Source: Robinsoniella peoriensis (lineage in GTDB: Bacteria; Bacillota; Clostridia; Lachnospirales; Lachnospiraceae). Taken from it: a stretch of 64,000 bases of DNA. The notes beneath the pieces are model-generated. The model ran no database searches and had not been told where the DNA came from. It saw only the letters and a list, made by a program, of their open reading frames with translations. A program made the translations under genes and the position numbers. This document shows, piece by piece, positions 26,979 to 34,592 of the stretch (the first letter of the stretch is position 1; each line of letters opens with the position of its first letter). Where the stretch lies: assembly GCF_000797495.1 (NCBI RefSeq), contig NZ_JTGN01000001.1, positions 696,072 to 760,071 of the forward strand, written 5' to 3'.

Positions 26979-27095
26979 CTTTAGTCCCATTGCATATTGC
27001 AGTCTTGCCTGCAATACTGCCACAATAAAACAGGTTGAAAGATCGTGGCTTCCTTTCTATGATTTCAATTTTCTTTCAACTTTTACTCCTGCATA
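26979..27095 (-). repeat. two-hairpin leader element, copy A (divergent)
   Basis: Upstream of the exonuclease. Hairpin 1 is ATTGCAG (26996-27002), loop TCTTGC, CTGCAAT (27009-27015). It keeps the 7-6-7 geometry of copies B and C but has a compensatory C-G to T-A change in the stem. Hairpin 2 has arms GTTGAAAG (27034-27041) and CTTTCAAC (27073-27080) with a longer loop. It also shares a CAGGAGTAAA-type edge with copy B. Confidence 0.7.
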
Positions 27096-27126
27096 CCGGA
27101 GCATTTTCACACACACTCCGGTATGC
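27091..27126 (-). terminator. hairpin after nth
   Basis: Perfect 11-bp stem GCATACCGGAG/CTCCGGTATGC with a 14-nt loop, starting 6 bp past the nth stop. No long T-run follows, so it may act as a weak terminator or RNA 3' stabiliser. Confidence 0.55.
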
Positions 27127-27132
27127 TGTATA

Positions 27133-27786
27133 TTACTTCTTTATTTTTTTCTTTTTGTTCTTTTCTTTGTATTCCAGACAATAATCCGTCAGAAAACACT
27201 CTTCACATTTTGGGCCTCTTGCAAAACAGATCTGCCTTCCAAATGTAATAATCTGTATATTATAGAGTATCCAGTGATCCTTGGGGAGGACTTTCATCAG
27301 CTCAAATTCTACCTTTTCCGGGTCATCTTCCTTTGTAAGCCCCAGCCTTTTGGATATACGCTTTACATGGGTATCCACTACAATACTAGGCTGGTTAAAG
27401 ATATTTCCCCTGATTACGTTTGCCGTTTTCCTTCCAACTCCAGCCAGAGCTGTCAGGTCTTCCAGAGAATCCGGCACCTCTCCATTGTATTTTTCCATCA
27501 GCGTATTGGTACAGGATATGATATTTTTCGCTTTGTTATGGTAAAAACCGGTTGGCTTAATATCCTGCTCTAATTCTTTTAAGTCCGCATTGGCGAATTT
27601 TTTCACGGTATCATATTTTTTAAATAATTCTTTAGTCACTATATTAACTCTGGCATCCGTACACTGGGCACTGAGCATGGTTGCAATCAATAGCTGCCAC
27701 GGTGTTTCATGGTCCAGATAGCATTTATACTCTCTTGTGTATACTTCATCCAGTTTATCCAGGATGGCCTTTGTTCTTTTTGTCAT
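27133..27786 (-). CDS. nth: endonuclease III
   Basis: Base-excision-repair DNA glycosylase/AP lyase removing oxidised pyrimidines, 217 residues. The helix-hairpin-helix-GPD region has the catalytic Lys in LAGVGRKTANVI and the Asp in IVVDTHVKRISKRLG. The C-terminal [4Fe-4S] motif C-x6-C-x2-C-x5-C (CFARGPKCEECFLTDYC) is complete. A very basic Lys-rich tail follows. CAGGAGG precedes ATG 27786 and is itself part of the repeated leader element. Confidence 0.95.
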   Translation of the reverse strand: MTKRTKAILDKLDEVYTREYKCYLDHETPWQLLIATMLSAQCTDARVNIVTKELFKKYDTVKKFANADLKELEQDIKPTGFYHNKAKNIISCTNTLMEKYNGEVPDSLEDLTALAGVGRKTANVIRGNIFNQPSIVVDTHVKRISKRLGLTKEDDPEKVEFELMKVLPKDHWILYNIQIITFGRQICFARGPKCEECFLTDYCLEYKEKNKKKKIKK

Positions 27787-27787
27787 T

Positions 27788-27866
27788 GTTATACCTCCTG
27801 CATATCGCAGGCCTGCCTGCGATACTGCCTTAATAAGTAGTTTGAAAGCGCTTTTCTTTCAAACTT
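27788..27866 (-). repeat. two-hairpin leader element, copy B
   Basis: 79 bp directly upstream of nth, matching copy C at 76 of 79 positions. Hairpin 1 is ATCGCAG (27804-27810), loop GCCTGC, CTGCGAT (27817-27823). Hairpin 2 is GTTTGAAAG (27840-27848) and CTTTCAAAC (27856-27864). The gene-proximal end supplies the GGAGG ribosome site. Confidence 0.8.
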
Positions 27867-27901
27867 ACTCCTATCTGATACAGCATTTCATCTTATTGGG
27901 T

Positions 27902-29623
27902 TCAAAAATCAATTACAGAAACAGATGCGTCATCACTCAATGGATTTCTGCTGCGGTAATCAAATACCACCCCAAAGCACCCCTCCTGCAGCTGATCCAG
28001 CACCTGATAATGAAACACTTCAAAATGTGTCATCTTCGATAACTGCTTATAATTATATCCATCATATCCCTTTAAATAAGAGGGATTCTCTGCTTCCTTT
28101 TTATAAAATTCGTAAATGCGCTCTTTATAGTCTCCCGGATCATCTGCCCAGGAAGGTCTGCTCTTACTGTTTTCACGCAGATACAGATCAAGCAAAAGCA
28201 ATTCATCATATAGCCCGGCATTTTTTTCATCCTGTTCTCTGGCAAAATTTCTTAGATGCTCAATTCTAGCCATGCGGGAATGTTTCTGTCCTCCCAGTCC
28301 GTTTCGGTCATAAAATAATGCCAGCTGCTCAAACATTTCATAGGCAGAGCCAAACGCCCTTTCCAGAAATTGAACCGTGTTCGCAAACTGAAGGCTGTTA
28401 TAATAGACCTCTACCATCTCTTCCACTGCCTTCAGCTTTAGTACTTCTTCGTAAGAAAGCCATCTTGTACTCAGCACTTCATACTGAGGGCGTGTCTTAT
28501 AAGAGATACCATACTGTTCGGCATTCAGATGCATTTTCGATCCCTTTAATACCTTCAAAAATCCAAGCTGGAACTGATCCGGTTTCAGTGCGTAGACATC
28601 ATTAAAAGACCGAACAAAGCTATCATAATTTTCATAGGGCAGCCCGGCTATCAGATCCAGATGCTGATGAATATTTTTCCCCCTGCGGATTCTCCCCACG
28701 ATTTGCTTTAAAGCTTCAAAATCCATGACACGGTCGATTTCCTGTATCGTTTCCATATTCGTAGACTGTACGCCGATTTCCAGCTGTACCAGGCCAGGGC
28801 GCAGAGTTCCAAGCAGCTGCAGCTCTTCTTCATTTAATAAATCCGCTGCGATTTCAAAATGAAAATTTGTAATTCCATTGTCGTGCTCCCGGATATAATT
28901 CCATATACCCTGGGCATGTCTGTGGTTGCAGTTAAAAGTACGATCCACAAATTTAACCTGGGGTACCTTATGATCCAGAAAAAACTGCAGTTCCTTCTCT
29001 ACCAGGGAAAGGCTTCGAAACCGCAGCTTCTTATCTATGGAAGAAAGACAATAGCTGCAGGAAAAAGGGCAGCCTCTGCTGCTTTCATAGTAAACGATCT
29101 TATTGGCAAAATCCTTCATGTCACCGTACATAAACGGCAAAGTATCCATATCCAGAATCGGGTTGGACGGATTTTGAATAATCTTATTCTGCTTATTACG
29201 GTATGCAATCCCCTTAATCTGCTCAAGCTCACCGCCCCGCACATAATACGCCGTCAAGTCGTAAAAGGTCTGCTCCCCTTCCCCAATCATAACACCGCTC
29301 ACCTGGGGATATGCTTCCAGAAACGTTACCGCATCAAAAGAAACTTCCGGCCCCCCTGCCCAAATCCTGGTATCCGGCAGAATTTTTGCCAGGTCTTCCA
29401 TTAAAATCTTCACATATTCCAGATTCCAGATATAGCAGGAAAAAGCGATAACATCCGGTTTTTTCTTATAAATATCCTGAAGAATATCGTCCGTATAATG
29501 ATTTATTGTATATTCTGCAATTTCAATATGCTCCTCAAACTCCCTGGCAAAAGCCCGCAGACTGTAAACAGCCAGATTAGAATGAATGTATTTCGCATTG
29601 ATTGCAGCTAAAAGTAACTTCAT
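27902..29623 (-). CDS. B12-binding-type radical SAM protein (DUF4080)
   Basis: Radical SAM enzyme of 573 residues. The N-terminal B12-binding-like Rossmann domain (about 1-135) lacks a clear DxHxxG cobalamin motif. The radical SAM core follows with the [4Fe-4S] motif CxxxCxxC in GCPFSCSYC (about 187-194). The C-terminal region (about 380-570) corresponds to DUF4080. Members of this group are widespread in clostridia and their substrates are mostly unknown. The start ATG 29623 is fixed by the repeated leader with its GGAGG site. It is followed by nth, which has the same leader, so the two genes may be co-regulated. Confidence 0.9.
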   Translation of the reverse strand: MKLLLAAINAKYIHSNLAVYSLRAFAREFEEHIEIAEYTINHYTDDILQDIYKKKPDVIAFSCYIWNLEYVKILMEDLAKILPDTRIWAGGPEVSFDAVTFLEAYPQVSGVMIGEGEQTFYDLTAYYVRGGELEQIKGIAYRNKQNKIIQNPSNPILDMDTLPFMYGDMKDFANKIVYYESSRGCPFSCSYCLSSIDKKLRFRSLSLVEKELQFFLDHKVPQVKFVDRTFNCNHRHAQGIWNYIREHDNGITNFHFEIAADLLNEEELQLLGTLRPGLVQLEIGVQSTNMETIQEIDRVMDFEALKQIVGRIRRGKNIHQHLDLIAGLPYENYDSFVRSFNDVYALKPDQFQLGFLKVLKGSKMHLNAEQYGISYKTRPQYEVLSTRWLSYEEVLKLKAVEEMVEVYYNSLQFANTVQFLERAFGSAYEMFEQLALFYDRNGLGGQKHSRMARIEHLRNFAREQDEKNAGLYDELLLLDLYLRENSKSRPSWADDPGDYKERIYEFYKKEAENPSYLKGYDGYNYKQLSKMTHFEVFHYQVLDQLQEGCFGVVFDYRSRNPLSDDASVSVIDF

Positions 29624-29624
29624 A

Positions 29625-29703
29625 GTTATACCTCCTGCATATCGCAGGCCTGCCTGTGATACTGTCTTAATAAGTAGTTTGAAAGCGCTTTTCTTTCACA
29701 CTT
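29625..29703 (-). repeat. two-hairpin leader element, copy C
   Basis: 79 bp directly upstream of the radical SAM gene, differing from copy B at three positions. One change breaks a base pair in hairpin 1 and one in hairpin 2. The GGAGG ribosome site lies at the gene-proximal end, as in copy B. Confidence 0.8.
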
Positions 29704-30000
29704 TATCTCCTGAAATTTATTCATACCTTTTTAGTATAACATACTCATATGGATTTTCAACTGGAAGAAACGACAAAAAATGAGTATTTATGCGGCTGCA
29801 AATTTACTTTTTGAGAGGGGAGATGCGAAAAGGGGACTCTTTGTATATGTTGGGTAATGTACGGAAAGATGGGAGTGGGAAACATAGATTTTTAAATCCT
29901 TCCTGATTAATAAAACACAAAATCCACCAGCCTTAAATTTTTCTGGTGGATTTGTGTGTATTTTCTATGGATGATTCCTTATTCTGACCCAGGGATTCCT
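29704..30000. other. intergenic region between radical SAM gene and transposase remnant
   Basis: About 300 bp with no credible gene. It contains the terminator at 29915-29959 and otherwise AT-rich sequence. A plus-strand purine-rich stretch (about 29812-29882) has no recognisable structure. Confidence 0.5.
29915..29959 (-). terminator. terminator of the oleate hydratase side
   Basis: Long stem ACACAAAATCCACCAG / CTGGTGGATTTGTGTGT with one bulge. The minus-strand side runs into TTTTGTGTTTTATT. It could act for transcripts arriving from ohyA. Confidence 0.65.
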
Positions 30001-30105
30001 TTATTTTTCCCCCATCACTTTCATGATTCGTTTGAGGTTTACTGCAAATATTGCCATCGCTCCCTGCATTTCCATTAAGCGTCCCTTACTCAACAAAACC
30101 CAAAA
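30001..30105 (-). pseudogene. C-terminal remnant of a transposase
   Basis: An open stretch of about 34 codons ends at TAA 30003 and reads LLSKGRLMEMQGAMAIFAVN followed by LKRIMKVMGEK. This resembles the C-terminus of IS1182/IS4-type transposases, where a conserved xxYNLKRxxxxxG segment ends the protein. A stop codon lies just upstream and no start, DDE motif or terminal repeats are visible, so it is a decayed fragment left beside ohyA. Confidence 0.5.
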
Positions 30106-30113
30106 GCAAAAGT

Positions 30114-31847
30114 TTATCTATAAGCCGTCTTCAATGCCACAGCCAACACCTTAGGGTTCTTCTTATACTGTGTAACCGGACAGATTTTCTTATTGATCCG
30201 CAGCAGTTTATAGATTGCAGTTCTTGCAGCCCTCACCGAATATTCCTCTGTAAATACCATATCTTCCGGAATTTCAACGAACTGACTGATCATAGCAAAA
30301 TTAGTGGAATTGCCAGGCACTACTTTTGGTCTGTCTGTCATTTTTCTTGGTTCGAACTGTGAATCAATATATGGCATCATACATGGGATTACATTTATAA
30401 CGTCTTCCATAATCTCATCAATCTTATCTTCAAAATGCAGATGATGAAGCAGTTCGGTCAATAACTCTTCGCCTGTACAATCTCTCATTGCCTTTGGTAC
30501 ATAATCCCCAACTTTATCCGTATACAGTCCGTATCCCCAGAAAATAGTCTGGTCGGCCGGCTGGTTTTTGAAATGAGGTTGTGCTGCTACGACAATACTC
30601 ATTAACCAGTTGGAATCCTTAAAGGTCATCAGCGCACCGCTTCCGGGTATATTGGTTGAGAATTTTTCAATCATCTTTAACAGCTTATTGCCTTTACAGG
30701 TAACCGTAAAGCTTTCCCAGTTAGTCTCTTCCGGTTTTGTGAAGAATGGTGCTGGATTTCCAAGACCATCCTTTTTTGCAGCCACTTTCTTCCACAGTTC
30801 ACCGGAAATCGGATTCTCCGGTTTATATTCTGCCGGAGTATTGAAATCACCAAGTGTTGCACAATCCGTCATACAACCGTTTGTCATAATACACAGATCG
30901 CCTTCTTTTAAGGTTACGATACTTTCCTCTCCGTCTTTCAAAATGTGCATTGCAGTAGCCGTGATAGAATACCCTTCTGCAAAATCAATATCCGTTACGG
31001 TTGCATTGGTTACAAAATCCACACCATGTGCTTCCAGATAGGAGCGAATCGGCAGGATAACAGAATCATACTGGTTAAACTGAGTCCTGGTCACACCTTC
31101 CAATGTCTCAATTCTTGGGAATTCAAAAATCATTCTTTCCATATAGCGTTTGAATTCAAATAAGCTGGACCATTTCTGGAATGCAAATGTCGTCTGCCAC
31201 ATATACCAGAAATTCGTCTCGAAGAAATGCGGCGTGTCTTTGAACCACTCCAGAATGGTCATGTCATCCAGTTCACTTTCCGGAGTGATCATTAATTTTC
31301 CAAGAGTCATACGGTCGTCATTGTTAAATCCCATACTCTTAACATCCTGAATTACACCGTCTTTATCGATAAGACGTGCCTTAGCATGGGTCGGATGCGC
31401 ATGGTCAAAGCTTAAAATCTCTTCGGTTACACTCTTCCCGGGATACTCCAGAGATGGAATACTTTTAAATAATTCCCAGAAATTTTCATAAGTTTCTTCA
31501 TTTAACATACGTCCGCCACGGCATACAAATCCTCCTGCCGGTGTACCGATTCCGTCGTTACTGCCTCCAAGAATGTGCATTCCTTCGTAGATATGGATGT
31601 TCTCACCCTTAAAATGTCCGTCTCTGATTGCATAAGCTGCCCCTGCCATAGAAGCCAGCCCGCCGCCTACAAAGTGAATCTGTTTATCACCATGGTCTAT
31701 TTCTTCATTAAAATCATATTCATAGTCTTCCTGCTGTTTGTTCTCTTCTTTTTGATCTCTGGATTTCTTATAAGCGGTTGCTGCTACTGCTGCACCTCCT
31801 ATGATAACGCCTGTTTTCACTAATTTTTTCCATGTTTTCTTAGCCAT
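30114..31847 (-). CDS. ohyA: oleate hydratase (myosin-cross-reactive antigen family)
   Basis: FAD-dependent hydratase adding water to the cis double bond of unsaturated fatty acids, for example oleate to 10-hydroxystearate, often a detoxification step in gut bacteria. 577 residues. The FAD site is VGGGLASMAGAAYAIRDG (about 57-75), and typical blocks include PSLEYPGKSVTEEI and NFWYMWQTTFAF. The family motif RGGREME reads RGGRMLN, so the catalytic Glu (E122 of the Elizabethkingia enzyme, from memory) is Met, as reported for some actinobacterial hydratases. An N-terminal Lys-flanked hydrophobic segment (about 9-25) may anchor it in the membrane, which is unusual. ATG 31847 is preferred to 31853 because GAGG lies 8 nt away. 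A TetR gene lies upstream. Confidence 0.92.
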   Translation of the reverse strand: MAKKTWKKLVKTGVIIGGAAVAATAYKKSRDQKEENKQQEDYEYDFNEEIDHGDKQIHFVGGGLASMAGAAYAIRDGHFKGENIHIYEGMHILGGSNDGIGTPAGGFVCRGGRMLNEETYENFWELFKSIPSLEYPGKSVTEEILSFDHAHPTHAKARLIDKDGVIQDVKSMGFNNDDRMTLGKLMITPESELDDMTILEWFKDTPHFFETNFWYMWQTTFAFQKWSSLFEFKRYMERMIFEFPRIETLEGVTRTQFNQYDSVILPIRSYLEAHGVDFVTNATVTDIDFAEGYSITATAMHILKDGEESIVTLKEGDLCIMTNGCMTDCATLGDFNTPAEYKPENPISGELWKKVAAKKDGLGNPAPFFTKPEETNWESFTVTCKGNKLLKMIEKFSTNIPGSGALMTFKDSNWLMSIVVAAQPHFKNQPADQTIFWGYGLYTDKVGDYVPKAMRDCTGEELLTELLHHLHFEDKIDEIMEDVINVIPCMMPYIDSQFEPRKMTDRPKVVPGNSTNFAMISQFVEIPEDMVFTEEYSVRAARTAIYKLLRINKKICPVTQYKKNPKVLAVALKTAYR

Positions 31848-31928
31848 AATCATTACCTCATTTCTTTGTTTTGCCAGTTTGAATTTACTTTGTTTTCTCT
31901 TTTTCTTTTATTGTTCCCTTATGGCTAA

Positions 31929-31957
31929 ATTATAAAACAGGCAATTCAAAATGTAAC
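31929..31957 (-). promoter_or_regulatory. candidate ohyA promoter
   Basis: TATAAT (31934-31929) with GTTACA (31957-31952) 17 bp upstream on the minus strand, about 75 nt before ohyA. The -35 is only 4 of 6. It lies inside the inverted repeat at 31937-31978. Confidence 0.5.
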
Positions 31958-31978
31958 TAGACACTTTGAACTGCCTGT
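31937..31978. promoter_or_regulatory. inverted repeat overlapping ohyA promoter (candidate TetR operator or terminator)
   Basis: Arms ACAGGCAATTCAAA and TTTGAACTGCCTGT (14 bp, one mismatch) with a 14-bp spacer. They cover the -35 and spacer of the ohyA promoter, as expected for repressor binding. On the minus strand the hairpin is followed by TTTTATAATTT, so it could instead terminate tetR transcription, or do both. Confidence 0.5.
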
Positions 31979-32019
31979 CTAAATCTCCGGATATGGTCAG
32001 TAACGGAATTTAAAACGTT

Positions 32020-32574
32020 TTAATTACCGCTGTATCTATCATAAGCAGCTTTTTCACTGCTCAGAACAAGCCCCTTCATAAACTTCACAAATACTTCCGG
32101 TTCTTCTTTCATGCCACGTTTCATCCAGTCAATCACAGACCCGCAGGCTCCGTGGGCAAAAAATCCCGCATAGAATTTCTTATCCGCTTTGGAAAGTCTT
32201 TGTCTCATATCAAGTGCTTCGATTGCTTCCCCGAAAAGTTCTGTTGTTACGTGAAATAGATGTTCCTGAAAGTTATCCTGTGCATAACGGATGGTATTTT
32301 GGTAGAAATAACTTTCCGCTCTTATCCTGATCAGCATCTTACACAAATGTCCGTCCCAGTTATCAAAGTCAATTCCTTTTACCAGGTCTGCAAAAATATC
32401 CTGATAGTATACCCAGTTCAGAAGTTCGTACTTATCCTGAAAATGATAGTAGAAAGTCTGTCTGTTATAGCCGCTCACTGCGGTAATATCCGATACGGAT
32501 ATCTTATCAAAAGGCTTTTTCCTCGCAAGCTGTTTTAATGCCTGGCCCATATCCGCTTTCGCATTTGATTCCAT
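32020..32574 (-). CDS. TetR/AcrR family transcriptional regulator
   Basis: DNA-binding regulator of 184 residues. The N-terminal TetR helix-turn-helix is clear (ISVSDITAVSGYNRQTFYYHF), followed by an all-helical ligand domain of about 120 residues. The type resembles DhaS-like TetR proteins. ATG 32574 is used because GGGAGG lies 8 nt upstream; the in-frame GTG three codons earlier overlaps that site. It lies upstream of ohyA in the same direction with a 170-bp gap containing an inverted repeat, so control of ohyA by fatty acids is a reasonable inference. A perfect palindrome TTAAAACGTTTTAA spans its stop codon (32010-32023). Confidence 0.9.
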   Translation of the reverse strand: MESNAKADMGQALKQLARKKPFDKISVSDITAVSGYNRQTFYYHFQDKYELLNWVYYQDIFADLVKGIDFDNWDGHLCKMLIRIRAESYFYQNTIRYAQDNFQEHLFHVTTELFGEAIEALDMRQRLSKADKKFYAGFFAHGACGSVIDWMKRGMKEEPEVFVKFMKGLVLSSEKAAYDRYSGN

Positions 32575-32619
32575 ATAACGCACCTCCCAACTTACCGGAA
32601 GCTACATCCGATTCTGTAG

Positions 32620-32820
32620 CTTCTGCATATTGCTGCCTGCCATGACTCCTATATAACTTCTGCCTATTACAGCCTGCCATATCTGACTCCTAAATGACTT
32701 CTGCCTATTACAGCCTGCCATATCTGACTCCTAAATGACTTCTGCATATTGCCGCCTGCCCACGTCTGGCGCCTATAAGGCTTCTGCATATTGCCGCCTG
32801 CAGCTGCCAGAAAACAATTT
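32620..32820. repeat. 41-bp tandem repeat, five units
   Basis: Units start at 32620, 32657, 32698, 32739 and 32781, each beginning CTTCTGC on the plus strand, with lengths of 37, 41, 41 and 42 bp and a final partial unit. Units 2 and 3 are identical over 41 bp. On the minus strand each has the core GGCAGGC-GCAATATGCAGAAG with variations. This resembles the GGCAGGCCTGCGATATGCAG segment of the two-hairpin leaders near 27.8 and 29.6 kb. There is no spacer diversity, so it is not a CRISPR array. It lies between the exporter and tetR. Confidence 0.75.
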
Positions 32821-32831
32821 CAAGACACGCT

Positions 32832-34592
32832 CTAAGCATTCTGCTGAAACTGGCTGTTATACAAGTCCGCATAAAATCCATTATTTCCCAGCAGCGACTC
32901 ATGATTTCCCTGTTCTATAATTGCCCCATCCTTCATTACCAGTATAATATCTGCCTCTCTAATAGTAGATAAACGGTGCGCTACAATAAAGCTGGTTCTT
33001 CCCTGCATCATTTTTTCAAATGCTTTCTGTATCTTGATCTCCGTCCTGGTATCAATAGAAGACGTTGCTTCATCCAGTATGAGCATCGGGGGAAGACAGA
33101 GCATCACTCTGGCAATGCAGAGCAGCTGTTTCTGTCCCTGGGACAGATTTCCTCCGGCTTCTGATATGACCGTATCATAACCATCCGGCATTCTCTTGAT
33201 AAAACTATGGGCATGCGCTGATTTTGCCGCTTCCATTATTTCCTCCCTGGATGCGTCCGGTTTCCCATATGCTATATTGTCTGCAATCGTGCCGGATTTT
33301 AACCAGGTTTCCTGTAAAACCATTCCATAATTTGTTCTCAGACTGTCTCTCGTCAGCGTTCTGACCGGATGGCCGCTTACCGAGATCTCCCCACTGTCTA
33401 CATCGTAAAATCTCATTAAAAGATTAATAATCGTTGTCTTGCCGCACCCGGTAGGCCCAACAATTGCTATACGCTGTCCTGATTTGACATCCAGGTTCAA
33501 TCCTTGTATCAGGGATACTTCCGGGTTATAAGAAAATTGAACATTTTTCAATTTCACATTTCCATTCACCATCTCCGGCTTTAGTTCTAAAGCATCCGAA
33601 GTATCGGGAGTCTGAGGCTCTTCATCGATCAGTGCAAAAACCCTGGTAGCTGACGCCAATGCGTTTTGTAATTCCGTTACCACTCCTGAAATTTCATTAA
33701 ATGGCTTTGTATACTGATTGGCATAGCTTAAGAAACAAGACAGCTGCCCTACGCTGATCACTCCCCGAATAGCAGAAATAGCACCTACAATGCCGACGCC
33801 TGCATAAACCAAACCGTTTACAAACCTGGTTGCCGGATTTGTAATGGAAGAAAAGAAGATTGCTCTCAGACTGCATTTCCTGAGATCTTCATTAATAACC
33901 CGGAACTTCTCTTCTGCCTCTTCTTCATGGGAAAATGCCTTTACAATCTTTTGGTTTCCAACCATTTCTTCTACCAGCGAAGTCATCTCACCACGGGTTT
34001 CCGACTGCAGTTTGAACATAGAAAATGTCCTTCTGGCGATAAAGCTTGCCACAAATAAAGAAAGCGGCGTAATCAGGACGACCACCAGGGTTATTTTAAA
34101 GTTAACACTCAGCATAAATAAAAGCGTACCCAGGATCGTTATGACTCCTGTAAATAACTGTGAAAATCCTAATAGTAAACCATCCGAAAACTGATCCACA
34201 TCGGTAATGACCTTACTAATCACTTCACCATACTGATTGCTGTCTATATATCGAAGAGGTAAAATTTCCAAATGCTCAAATGCCTCTGTTCGGATATCTT
34301 TTACTACATGATAAGTTATTTTATTGTTGCACAGATTCATCAGCCACTGGGCAAGTGCTGTGATTCCCACAACGATCCCAAACCTCACCAGCAAAGGCAT
34401 TAAAGCAGCAAAATCAACCTGTCCTTTATCAAGAATAAGATCGATTCCCTGCCCTGTAATTACCGGTGCATAAAGCGTCAATACTACACTGACCACCGCA
34501 AAGATCAAGGACATAATGAGAAGGTGTCCGTAAGGTTTAATTAATCTCAATATTCTTTTTTCTGTTTCTCTGTTATTTCCCTGCTTTTTCAT
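32832..34592 (-). CDS. ABC exporter subunit (permease-ATPase fusion), catalytic half
   Basis: Half-transporter of 586 residues: a six-helix ABC_membrane domain (about 25-310) and a nucleotide-binding domain (about 350-580). Walker A is GPTGCGKTT, the signature LSQGQKQ and Walker B MLILDEATSSID with the catalytic Glu present. Together with the next gene it forms a heterodimeric exporter of the LmrCD/TM287-288 type, commonly a multidrug or lipid pump. The signature has Q in place of the first G of LSGGQ, which is common in this subunit class. The start overlaps the partner's stop as TAATG. Confidence 0.93.
   Translation of the reverse strand: MKKQGNNRETEKRILRLIKPYGHLLIMSLIFAVVSVVLTLYAPVITGQGIDLILDKGQVDFAALMPLLVRFGIVVGITALAQWLMNLCNNKITYHVVKDIRTEAFEHLEILPLRYIDSNQYGEVISKVITDVDQFSDGLLLGFSQLFTGVITILGTLLFMLSVNFKITLVVVLITPLSLFVASFIARRTFSMFKLQSETRGEMTSLVEEMVGNQKIVKAFSHEEEAEEKFRVINEDLRKCSLRAIFFSSITNPATRFVNGLVYAGVGIVGAISAIRGVISVGQLSCFLSYANQYTKPFNEISGVVTELQNALASATRVFALIDEEPQTPDTSDALELKPEMVNGNVKLKNVQFSYNPEVSLIQGLNLDVKSGQRIAIVGPTGCGKTTIINLLMRFYDVDSGEISVSGHPVRTLTRDSLRTNYGMVLQETWLKSGTIADNIAYGKPDASREEIMEAAKSAHAHSFIKRMPDGYDTVISEAGGNLSQGQKQLLCIARVMLCLPPMLILDEATSSIDTRTEIKIQKAFEKMMQGRTSFIVAHRLSTIREADIILVMKDGAIIEQGNHESLLGNNGFYADLYNSQFQQNA

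Noticed and set aside
26979-27023. Longer exonuclease starting at GTG 27023
   Set aside because: That start would translate the hairpin leader; the two other leader copies show that the gene begins at the position equivalent to ATG 26978.
32620-32820. CRISPR array
   Set aside because: Units are contiguous 41-bp repeats with no unique spacers between them and no cas genes nearby.
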